Positions 48,877-58,183 of a stretch of 64,000 nt of DNA are shown piece by piece (positions within the stretch are counted from its first letter, which is position 1; each line of letters starts with the position of its first letter). A model generated the notes under the pieces. It did not search any database. It saw only the letters and a list, made by a program, of their open reading frames with translations, and was not told the DNA's origin. The position numbers were made by a program, and so were the translations under genes. Origin of the DNA: Leucocoprinus leucothites (taxonomy: Eukaryota > Basidiomycota > Agaricomycetes > Agaricales > Agaricaceae). The stretch is from the NCBI GenBank assembly GCA_013368445.1, contig JAACJO010000011.1, forward strand, positions 744,001-808,000, written 5' to 3'.

Positions 48877-50184
48877 TCAGGGCTTGCAAATGTCGCAGTC
48901 CTTGAGGGCATTCCAGGTATCCTGCGGATACTTGTACTGGTCCGTGAGGAGCTTGTCGATATCCGTGCTCTGCCGTGTAAAGTCAGTCAAACCTGAACAT
49001 AGCCCAGTGGAACGAGGCATACCGCAGGCATGACTATGCCGAAGTCGATTGGCAAAGCAGTCGTAATCTTCCCAGTCTGCGGCACAAACCACTATTCGTC
49101 CATCCCGTTGGTCAGTGAGCTGTCAGCACCACCAGCGGAATAGCACCCACATTTCCAGGATGACTGTCCGCATGCACACCAACGCCGGCATGAGCCAACT
49201 TCTCCTGCTGTTCCTTGATCGCCTTCCTAGCATCCGCCATGTCGTCTTCACAGGCCTTCTTTGTCGCAAACTTCGCCTTGTCTTGGAACCACCTCCCCAT
49301 GATCTCACCGCCAGGCATAGCACCTGTGATGAGCCAGTGGTATTCACCGAATGTGCCCTCAGCGACAAACAGTCCGCTGTGGAGAGCATCGGATGCCTTC
49401 TTCGTGTTCGAGACCTCGGTAGTGAAGGCAGGAGGCACATTGCCCTTCTTCTTGGGACGCTTGGCGAATGCTTTCCCACCATCGACCATGAATGTCTGCA
49501 GCTGTCGTCAGTGGGTTACCCAGAGTGCTGTTCAGGGGGAGACCCTACCTCTTCACCACCATTCCCGGAGACGGCTTCGCCGAGCTTGTACTGCTTTCCC
49601 CCGACTGTGATAGCTGATCAAAGTTCCAACACAATGAGCCACACACATTAACAGCACTACAACAGTGCACCTACTCTGACCGGTAACAGTCCTAGAGTTG
49701 ATCGTGCTGAGCGAACGCTTGCCAACACGGAACTTGGGCTTCTTGCATGTTCCCTTGGAGTCGTGCTTGCCTGGCTTAGGCTTAGACGGCGCAGGTTTGG
49801 GATCGTGTGAGGTGGGAGGCGAAGGAGAGTGGCCGGACTGGGAAAGCACTCTTAGCAATGAACCAGTGTACGAGCACACCACACTATACCTTGCCGCGCG
49901 CGTCCAAGTCGCGCGCCTCGAATTCGTCGCCGAACATTTCACGCTCGAAGAGCTCGGCCTCGTCCAGCGACCGCTCTTCATAGGCATTGTCGTAGAATCC
50001 TCGAGCTTCGAGGTCGTACGAATCGGTCAAGTCGCGTTCAATGAGATCGAAAGCGTCAGCATCCTACAGAGAAGCGTCAGAATGGCTAGTTGACAATGAG
50101 GCAAATTGGACGTACGACAGGTAGTGCAATCGCGGTCTTGGAGAGAACAAAGGCAAGAACGACGAAGGAGGTAGAGAACTTCAT
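48877..50184 (-). CDS. Secreted protein with kinase-type motifs, copy A
   Basis: No named family was recognised. About 326 residues in six exons from ATG 50184. Residues 1-22 form a signal peptide (MKFSTSFVVLAFVLSKTAIA). Residues 24-81 are a strongly acidic segment with regularly spaced Arg (IERD, EARG, EERS, FERE, EARD, DARG), like a processed pro-region. A Pro/Lys/Ser-rich linker follows. From about 140 on, elements of a protein-kinase fold occur in order: YKLGEAVSGNGGEE as glycine loop, AFAKRPKK with Lys169, TTEVSN with Glu184, WLITGAMPGGE as hinge, HADSHPGN (H265, D267, N272) as catalytic loop and PIDFG (D289). Only about 35 residues follow DFG, so the C-lobe is minimal, resembling APH/ABC1-like kinases more than classic ones. 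The end is DCDICKP. Enzyme activity, substrate and location are inference. Confidence 0.78.
48970..49022 (-). other. Last intron of the kinase-like gene, copy A (53 nt, in-frame stop)
   Basis: The intron begins GTATGCCTCG and ends CGGCAG on the minus strand. Its length is not a multiple of three and it contains an in-frame TGA, so retention would truncate the protein. The copy-B counterpart differs in both respects. Confidence 0.7.
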
Positions 50185-50548
50185 GATGCTTGATTAATGG
50201 CGTGAGGTTGGAGGCGTTGGAGGTCGCTAAAGGTCGTGAAGTGAGAGCGGTTACTACTGAGGGCGTTTGGATGAGCAGGAAAGTTACAAGGACCAGCCAA
50301 AGTAACTGTAGGAATGAGATGCACCGGGCACTGGAGAGACGAGAATATTGTCGAGGGGCTTTTATATGCCAAGGCATGGTCATCTAGAGTGTCTGCTGTG
50401 CGTCAGCCAAGTTACAGGCTCGCATGCTGGACGGTTGTTTTGTTTCTGGTATCTACATTTCCTTGATGGCCATTGGTGAGGATAGGGCAACAATCCGGAG
50501 CTTTCCTGGTGGAAACTAGGAGACCGGTGTTATTCTGAATGTGTGTCT
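50185..50548 (-). promoter_or_regulatory. Promoter of kinase-like gene, copy A, with TATA box
   Basis: A TATAAAA box reads on the minus strand at 50360-50366, about 176 bp before the ATG. The entire upstream region to about 50548 is nearly identical in copy B, so both genes should be expressed alike. Confidence 0.6.
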
Positions 50549-50774
50549 GATAGGCGGAAGTGCTATGTCCGGTTTCGGTACTCCCATGATGACAATGGTG
50601 GAGATGGAACTAGGTTCAGCAAAACCCCTCCCGGTTTGGAAATGACCGGCCAACCGCGAGAGGGGGATGGAACGACGATCCTAAGCCTTTCCGGGGGTGG
50701 AACGAAAGATAGGTAATACTCTTGCATGCAAGCATTCGGAATGGGTTTCATCATGATCAAAGTGAAGACAAAGA
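50549..50774. other. Junction filler between duplication copies
   Basis: About 226 bp with no match in copy A, copy B or DUS2. It separates the right end of copy A from the severed DUS2 fragment that opens copy B. No gene or mobile-element end was recognised. Confidence 0.6.
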
Positions 50775-51000
50775 TGTAGTCCTCTGAGGTCAGATGACCC
50801 AGTTTTTGCTTCTTCAGTGGCCGTGGAGATAGCTCGGGAGAGCGAGAGCGACGAGACATTTTGGACAGTGCAGAAAGAAGGGAAAGGTAGAATTTGCAGA
50901 GAGATGTTGAAGACATTGCTAATTGGCTGGCTACTTTCCAAGTCTGTAAGGTCACAGATGACTCATGCTTGTCATTGCCCTCCGGTGCAAATGAGGTGCA
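50775..51000 (-). pseudogene. Severed 5' fragment of DUS2
   Basis: Copy of the DUS2 leader and first coding exon. The frame from 50859 reads MSRRSRSPELSPRPLKKQ and goes on to LGHLTSEDY, then leaves homology at 50775 exactly where DUS2 exon 1 would continue with KNGVF. No catalytic part is present. The upstream in-frame extension MSSTSLCKFYLSLLSALSK is also retained, about 92 percent identical at the DNA level by eye. Confidence 0.88.
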
Positions 51001-51084
51001 AACAACCTTCACTCGTTGAACTATTTGATCTCTTTCCAAACGTTTGGCTCATGCTTGGGACCTTCAGACGTCTAGATTGCCAAA

Positions 51085-52440
51085 TTTTTGGTCCCTGATG
51101 AACTAACACATGACATCTGTGCAGGTCATTCAGGAGGTGAGCGGCGTGTACTTATAGATGTCCGAACTCACGTCTCAACTGCACCTGGATTCTGCAGTAC
51201 TTGGCTCAGTGTCAATTGGAGCGTGTTGTACAATTCGTTTCAAGGAGGCTCAATGAATTGGCCGCTCCATTTGTGTTCTCCAATGTTGCACATCGTCCCA
51301 GATTATCCAATCGAGAGAGGGACCTCGCTATCTTGTCGCGCGCAAATAGTGGGGCGAAAACAAGGGTATCCACATCACTTAGGTTTATTTTAGTCGAAGT
51401 GGGTGGCATGGTCGGCCAGTCGCAAGAGTTTTATGCAAAACTATGATTTGATTTTTATATCTCTGGATCAGCATGCTTCCGACTATAAAAACTTGCGTTC
51501 TCTGGGGTAAGCCTTCACAAACCGTCCACGCTATTGCGTTAATTAGCACTGCTTGATGTCCGCCTAGTGGCTTGGGTTGATGCCTTCAACATTGCGAGCT
51601 GAACTACCACGAACTTGACGATTCACGTTGCTCTTCCATCTACCATCTTCGAACCCCGTGCTGGTCTTCTCCTGTTTACCTTTTTTTGGATGATAACGCA
51701 AGGGCCAAAAGATGACGCTCTCTCAGCCCTTAGGACTGCTGGGTTGATGTCTGGATCTCGCTTCACGTTTGTTCCAGAGTCCGTTTAGAGTGTTCCGCTC
51801 GCCAGCCACGCTTGCACGACCGTTAGACCGCCTTCGTGCCACCTCGTCTCCTTTGAACCACGTCACCAGTTGAGACACGAAGGTGTCGTGGTTCATCCAG
51901 AAGACCTCCGCCACTCTCAGCATGTTAAATCTAGAGTCTCATAATTCAACGTCGGATCACTGTAGAGGAATCTGTACAATATTGTAAGTACAGGATATTC
52001 ATGCCAGTTGTTTCCCTGTGGAGACAGTTGACTCGCACGTATTTATGAAGGACTTCACTACTTCCATGCATAGGTATTGTCTGTCATTGAGATCGTTAGA
52101 CTTGGATATCTGGGTGTAAGCAGGATATCAACGTGGTCACAAACCACCATATTACGCCCATGCTTAAATGTAGAACAACGTATACCGCTACGGAAGCTTC
52201 GGATTCGGGCATGCATCACCATGGACGGCGTCCACAGGATGAAAGTCTAACGTTCTGCGAGCTTTCCTTTGATTGGTCCACCCGTTTAATTATTTGAAAT
52301 CCCATAGCAGGGCTCGTAAACGATCTTGAGAGGGTGCTAGCACCACCGTTTTTGGGCAACGGGGTTGTTGGTTTCTTGACTCCTCGGAAAGAACTTACGG
52401 CTATACGTTGGCTGACACTGTCAGGTTAATGGCGAGGAAA
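51085..52440 (+). pseudogene. Decayed F-box(+)-type gene, copy B
   Basis: Fragments in different frames match the F-box(+) genes: QFVSRRLNELAAPFVFSNV and NRERDLAILS at 51230-51345, a VHPEDLRHSQH-like stretch near 51890-51925, and a KLRIRACITMDGVH-like stretch near 52190-52230. Stops, indels and missing segments rule out a full product. A third F-box(+) gene therefore existed before the block was duplicated. Confidence 0.8.
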
Positions 52441-52542
52441 GAGGCTATCGAGACTTGTATTCTGACTAAGAGCTGTTTACATGGCCACGATAATTGCGTA
52501 CTATAAAGGAATTAACCCTAAAAGTTAGGAACAAGAAAACAA

Positions 52543-53881
52543 TCACATAAGAAGTTGACCGAGGAGATTAGAAGTGCTAATTTCGGGCCGATAGTCCTGG
52601 CCTTCAATAATTGGTGAAATTCCGAGAGAGAGTAACGTAGGAAAAGCAACGTCTATGGGACACTTCCGTGGCGAAAGGGAAAATGTAGTCGACGTGCTGA
52701 AGACATGTATCTGAATCTCGATGCGACCAAGTCTATTTGAACTGGATGCCTGACAACCAAGGGCATCATCAACATTCTGGATGAGAGGCGTAAGGGTATC
52801 AGCAAACGATTGCACTGGCTCATTTGACTGGACAAAGAGCCGATGAACAAGCTTGAAGTGCTCTAAACACCCCAGTGTCGGTAGATTCTGGACAAATCTA
52901 CCAATCCCAGCACCAGCTAGCTGGAGTGAGCTGCCGTGCCGAAGGGACACCATCGACAAAGTTAGGTCAATAGTCAGCCGTTTCAAGCGCTCGAGAGGTC
53001 TGAGGTAGCTTGAGGATATGTTGAATTTGGTGTCCGGGCCTGTGTACTTAGATCGTTAATGCTAGTGCGACGGCTAGACTTGAGGGGAACTTACCGAGCC
53101 TGAGATTTAAACAGAGTTCTTCAAGTGCCGCACCCGTCACTTCAAGTAGCTTCGCAATTCTTAGAGGTACAGCTTCCTCTGCATATCCAGCATCAGAAAT
53201 GTGCAGTGAACTAAGTTTCGAGAACCGGTATTCCTTTGGCATTGTCCCCAACCACTTCCCTAAGCAGTCAATATTGTAGACACCACCAACGTGGATCGAT
53301 TCCATCTGCATATCCGGAGACTCCCGCTTCGCCACATATTGGGGGACGTAGTCAACAAATTTGTTGCCGTTCATAGCTTCCAAGTGCTTGAAGTTGGGAC
53401 ATGCAACCAGGAGCGGGAGGGGTACATAGCGTGTTTGTTCTAGTATAATGACTTGGACGGATGGACGACACAGCGCCAGGGTGAGTTCTTCAAAATGGGA
53501 AAGAGACTCTGCAGTTTGGGTGAAGCGCAGGTACGAGAAGTCACATCGGGTGAACTTGACCGTCTCCAGCCTGGTCAGGCATTTGAGCAAATGGTGAAAG
53601 GCGGGATCCAAGGAAGACCCAGAACTGTTTCTGCCAGTAATTTCCACACGCTTAACCAGATATTCCAGAGTAAACTCCTTGGGAAATCGTAAAATCATGC
53701 TCCCGCTCTGGGAGTCTAGGGTGATGCACCGAAATATCCTGGGTAACGCTGCGTCTCTCCATGACCGGAGAACCCTGGAGAAATTGAGCAGAGTCTCCCT
53801 GTCATCGCCAACGAAATCGAGAAACAGCTCGATGAGATCAGCAGGGAGGTTTTGAGTGGGTGCAGGAAGCAAACTTGACAT
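52543..53881 (-). CDS. F-box/LRR-like protein, copy B (minus type)
   Basis: Counterpart of the gene at 45487-46810 with the same two-exon layout. N-terminus LPADLIELFLDFVGDDRETL and FSRVLRSWRDAALPRIF; the LRR-like segments LTRLETVKFTRCDFSYL and LEELCLNLRLG are kept; the end is LLGQLLM, a few residues beyond the copy-A end. Many amino-acid differences are spread along the whole protein (for instance RNNSGSSMD against RNSSGSSLD), yet the frame is intact, so it is probably still functional. Confidence 0.74.
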
Positions 53882-54191
53882 GGGAGAGCGGAGAAAGATG
53901 GTTGGTTAGTGTTAGAAGCTGTGGGGATTAAATAGTATTAAATGCCGAACAACGACGCGAGCGCCCTACTACCGGGTCTTTACGTATTCATCGCAGTACC
54001 TTCATAAGTCGATGGAAACGGCTCGTCAAGCGTTCGCCAACCTCCACTGCCATCTTGCCAGCAAAGGAATTTTTGTCACAAGTCAAATAGATCATCATGT
54101 TTGAAAACGGCCGCATATGTTTGATCTCCTTCTCCACCGGCCAGCTTCATACTAGTTCGGCTCCAAGTTCTCAGGCGACTTGGACGTCGAA
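53882..54191. promoter_or_regulatory. Divergent promoter between F-box genes, copy B
   Basis: A 310 bp interval between the starts of F-box(-) and F-box(+) of copy B. It aligns only patchily with the copy-A interval, so transcription of the two pairs may differ. Confidence 0.4.
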
Positions 54192-55790
54192 ATGTTGATC
54201 CTTGATGAATTACCTCATGACATCCTCGTGAGGGTCATTCAGGAAGTGAGCGCCTGTGCCAATAGTCAAACTAATCTCAACTGTATCTCCTTAGCTTAGT
54301 GCCGATCGGAAGGCGTTGTGCGATGTACGCTCGGTTTCAAGAAGGCTTAATGGCCTTGCCACTCCATTCGTGTTCTCCGATGTTGTGCATTATCCCACAT
54401 ATCACAACAGAGAGAGGGGCTTTGCCATTCTATCAGATGTAGCGGAGCGAAAGACAACAGTTTTTGCATCAACAAGGCACCTATCCGTGCGTATGGGTGT
54501 CTTGCTGGACCAGTCGGAAGAGAATTATACAGAGGTGTGGTTTGATCTTTGGCGAGCTATGCTCCCAACTATGACAAATCTGCGCTCTCTGCAGTAAGTC
54601 CTGATTGTAAAAAAGCTGCAGTGGGATTAATTATTATATTGAATACTTGTAGCTGGGACTACGCACCATTGTATTCCTGCCCGATCGAATGGGTGAACTC
54701 CTTCATCGAGTGTTTGGGGAAGCGGAACACTCTCACGGAATTGACGATCCATGTTGCTCTTGAACGTCCACCATCTGAACTCTCCTTCCAACCGCTTGCT
54801 GGTCTTCACCTGCTTACTGTGCGGTGGATGATACTACAAGGACCAAGGGCTGAGTTTATTTCTCAGCTTGCAGGACTGCTGTGTCGATGCCCGGACCTCG
54901 AAAGCTTGGAGTTTCTCGTCGAGCAAGTCATCTATAAAGCGCTCGACCCGCCTGTCATACTTAGGCAGCTGCTTCCGAGCAAGATCACCGTGGCACCTTT
55001 AAAACTACGTCGGCTGCACCTCAAAGGCGTCATTGTCCACCCAGAGGATTTTCACACCCACCTGCGCCACTTCCGTCGCCTCGAGGAGCTCACATCATAT
55101 CTAGAGCCTCGTATTTCGGTGCCTCAATACTCAGGAGAAATCTGTGCAATGTTGCACATTGAGGGCATCCAGCTCAAACGTTTCCTCGTGGAGTCCGTAT
55201 CTCACCCTCATATCCCTCGCTATTTGGTCTCTTACAGTGGCCTGGAGGAGCTTACCATGCGATCTCTGGACCGCAGAGACGACACTGTCGTGACCATTGA
55301 GGACTTCATTTCTGCTGTGCACAAACATCGCCTGTCGCTGAAATTATTAGACCTCGATGTGAATAGGATATCGATGTGGCCACAGGCGATCGTATCACAC
55401 TTGCGCTTGGACGCAGAACAATATGTAACACTACGGAAGCTTCGGATTCGGGTATGCATCACCCTGGACGATGTCCGTGAGGTGAAGGCCGGCCATTTTG
55501 TGAGCCATTCTCTACCGATTGAATGACCGTCACGATCACTGATTCTCCGAGAATTCTAGCAGGACTTGCTTGAGGCGGCAGCCCGACTGCGGGCCCTCCG
55601 CCTCCTCGAGTGCCCCTTTGTGTTGTACAAGACGGGGAGCTATATCACCAATCGGAACGATAGAGACGATCTCATTGAACCTTACCAAGGGAGTCGTTCG
55701 TCGCAGATATACTCGTTTATGGACCGAATCGTCGAGCGTTTCAAGCGGGCTCACAAACCAGTTTTTGACATTGTCCTGTCTTTTAAATAA
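54192..55790 (+). CDS. F-box-like protein, copy B (plus type)
   Basis: Starts MLILDELPHDILVRVIQE, then LSADRKALCDVRSVSRRLNG after an intron. The second exon differs from copy A at many sites (PFVFSDVVHYPTY against PLMFSKILHCPTY), but from ECLGKRNTLTELTI on only a handful of residues change. Splice sites match those of copy A, including the last intron (about 55503-55559) before QDLLEAAARLRALRLLEC. The protein ends FDIVLSFK. Frame intact. Confidence 0.75.
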
Positions 55791-55922
55791 AGCTGTGACA
55801 CACCGTCTCATAATCGATTCGCGGCTCATTGGAAGGCCGTTGTTACCATTACACTATGGTCAGGCTCTGCAGAAAAATGCATGTATTTTGAAATTTATCT
55901 GTCGTAGTCACCACATCAGTAC

Positions 55923-57231
55923 TCAGGGCTTGCAAATGTCGCAGTCCTTGAGGGCATTCCAGGTATCCTGCGGATACTTGTACTGGTCCGTGAGGAGCTT
56001 GTCGATATTCGTGCTCTGCCGTGTAAAGTCAGTTAAAACCCGAACATAGCCCAGTGGAATGAGGCGTACCGCAGGCATGACTATGCCGAAGTCGATTGGC
56101 AAAGCAGTCGTAATCTTCCCAGTCTGCGGCACAAACCACTATTCGTGCATCCCGTCAGTCAGTGAGCCGTCAGCATCACCAGCAGAATAACACCCACGTT
56201 TCCAGGATGACTGTCCGCATGCACACCAACGCCGGCATGAGCCAACTTCTCCTGCTGTTCCTTGATCGCCTTCCTAGCATCCGCCATGTCGTCTTCACAG
56301 GCCTTCTTTGTCGCAAACTTCGCCTTGTCTTGGAACCACCTCCCCATGATCTCACCGCCAGGCATAGCACCTGTGATGAGCCAGTGGTATTCACCGAATG
56401 TGCCCTCAGCGACAAACAGTCCACTGTGGAGAGCATCGGACGCCTTCTTCGTGTTCGAGACCTCGGTAGTGAAGGCAGGAGGCGCATTGCCTTTCTTCTT
56501 GGGACGCTTGGCAAAGGCTTTCCCACCATCGACCATGAATGTCTGCAGCTGTCGTCAGTGGGTTACCCAGAGTGCTGTTCAGGGGGAGACCCTACCTCTT
56601 CACCACCATTTCCGGAGACGGCTTCGCCGAGCTTGTACTGCTTTCCCCCGACTGTGATAGCTGATCAAAGTTCCAACACAATGAGCCACACACATTAACA
56701 GCACTACAACAGTGCACCTACTCTGACCGGTAACAGTCCTAGAGTTGATCGTGCTGAGCGAACGCTTGCCAACACGGAACTTGGGCTTCTTGCATGTTCC
56801 CTTGGAGTCATGCTTGCCTGGCTTAGGTTTAGACGGCGCAGGTTTGGGATCGTGTGAGGTGGGAGGCGAAGGAGAGTGGCCGGACTGGGAAAGCACTCTT
56901 AGCAATGAACTAGTGTACGAGCACACCACACTATACCTTGCCGCGGGCATCCAAGTCGCGCGCCTCAAATTCGTCACCGAGCATTTCACGCTCGAAGAGC
57001 TCGGCCTCGTCCAGGGACCGCTCTTTGTAGACATTGTCGTAGAATCCTCGAGCTTCGAGGTCGTACGAATCGGTCAAGTCGCGTCCGACGAGATCGAAAG
57101 CGTCAGCGTCCTACAGAGAAGCGTCAGAATGGCTAGTTGACAAACAGGCAGATTGGACGTACGACAGGTAGTGCAATCGCGGTCTTGGAGAAAACAAAGG
57201 CAAGAACGACGAAGGAGGTAGAGAACTTCAT
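55923..57231 (-). CDS. Secreted protein with kinase-type motifs, copy B
   Basis: Twin of the gene at 48877-50184, starting at ATG 57231 with a signal peptide and the same six exons. The kinase-type block is essentially unchanged (LGEAVSGNGGEE, AFAKRPKKKGNAPPAF, TTEVSN, HADSHPGN, PIDFG), with one V to A change seen. The acidic pro-region has more replacements: LVGRD for LIERD, NVYKERS for NAYEERS and EREMLGD for EREMFGD. Near the end STNIDK replaces STDIDK. The last intron (56016-56069) is 54 nt without a stop, so its retention would be tolerated. Function is unknown; the motif pattern argues for an ATP-dependent phosphotransferase-like fold in the secretory route. Confidence 0.77.
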
Positions 57232-57593
57232 GATGCTTGATTAATGGCGTGAGGTTTGAGGCGTTGGAGGTCGCTAAAGGTCGTGAAGTGAGAGCGGTTA
57301 CTACTGAGGGCGTTTGGATGAGCAGGAAAGTTACAAGGGCCAGCCGAAGTAACTGTAGGAATGAGATGCACCGGGCACTGGAGAGACGAGAATATTGTCG
57401 AGGGGCTTTTATATGCCAAGGCATGGTCATCTAGAGTGTCTGCTGTGCGTCAGCCAAGTTACAGGCTCGCATGCTGGACGGTTGTTTTGTTTCTGGTATC
57501 TACATTTCCTTGATGGCCATGGTGAGGATAGGGCAACAATCCGGAGCTTTCCTGGTGAAAACTAGGAGACCAGTGTTATTCTGAATGTGTCTG
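57232..57593 (-). promoter_or_regulatory. Promoter of kinase-like gene, copy B, with TATA box
   Basis: TATAAAA on the minus strand at 57407-57413, exactly 7047 bp from its copy-A counterpart and the same distance from the start codon. The sequence is nearly identical to copy A until homology ends near 57593. Confidence 0.6.
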
Positions 57594-58183
57594 GGGTTGA
57601 GTTCTCTATGGAGCGCGTTTCAGGACAATCGGAGTTTCACCGAGGATATTTGTTACCGAATCCGCGTAGGGCTATCATACGTAGTGAGACCAACCCTGGC
57701 CAGCCGCTAGAGATGAAGCCAGTTTTACTTCAAGTTAGAATCGGAGCGATCCAAAACTAGAAAGTTTCGTGAAAGAGCAGCAACAGTATTGAATGTGGTC
57801 CCATCACTCTCGACTGATTAAGTCTGCAGGATCAATGTCGGCTATGGACGCTTGATCATTTATGGGACATTTGCTTTCGCTGGCGGTAGTGCCATTTGGG
57901 TTCAGTGGAGTCGTAGACAACTTCGAACCAATGACCTTAGAAACAGATACCATTCTACTTATGTTGTCAGTCAGAGGGTTGTGAAAAGTGAGATAATAAA
58001 TTAAGGATAATGTGCATTGCTCTGCTTTTGTAACAACATCCACGGCGACCCGACCCAACCAGGTCATGCTGGTCGCGCACACTAGGTAAAAATCGGCTAG
58101 TAACAGACTCAAAGCGAAGCATTAATTCCACAAGAGAGAACGAAACTACTCAAGAAGCCCAAAGATGAAATCCAGACGATGAT
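57594..58183. other. Region right of the duplication, no gene recognised
   Basis: Single-copy sequence between the end of copy B and the calnexin stop. A 102-codon open frame on the minus strand at 57804-58112 has no recognised motif and no obvious splice partners. The calnexin 3' UTR should lie at the right side. Confidence 0.45.

Larger units (their letters stand above)
44776..50548. repeat. Tandem segmental duplication, copy A
   Basis: Left copy of a block holding the DUS2 5' end, an F-box relic, F-box(-), F-box(+) and the secreted kinase-like gene. Homology to copy B begins at the sequence TGTAGTCCTCTGAGG in DUS2 and ends near GAATGTGT. The offset to copy B is 5999 bp at the left end, 7071 bp at F-box(-) and 7047 bp from F-box(+) onward, showing about 1.05 kb lost from A or gained in B between DUS2 and F-box(-). 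No terminal inverted repeats, LTRs or transposase were seen. Confidence 0.9.
50775..57593. repeat. Tandem segmental duplication, copy B
   Basis: Right copy of the block, in the same order and orientation as copy A: DUS2 fragment (50775-51000), F-box(+) relic (51085-52440), F-box(-) (52543-53881), F-box(+) (54192-55790), kinase-like gene (55923-57231) and its promoter. Identity to A is high from about 54685 to the right end and lower on the left. Confidence 0.9.

Noticed and set aside
49115..49651. Plus-strand frame of 178 codons, present in both duplication copies
   Set aside because: Antisense of the kinase-like gene's exons and introns; the minus strand has signal peptide, splice sites and kinase motifs, so conservation of this frame only reflects the duplication.
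44776..57593. Duplication as a transposon or Starship-like element
   Set aside because: No tyrosine recombinase, transposase, terminal repeats or target-site duplication could be found, and the left breakpoint lies in a housekeeping exon.
57804..58112. Minus-strand frame of 102 codons right of the duplication
   Set aside because: A retroelement origin was considered but no integrase, reverse transcriptase, RNase H or LTR signature is present; kept only as part of an unassigned region.
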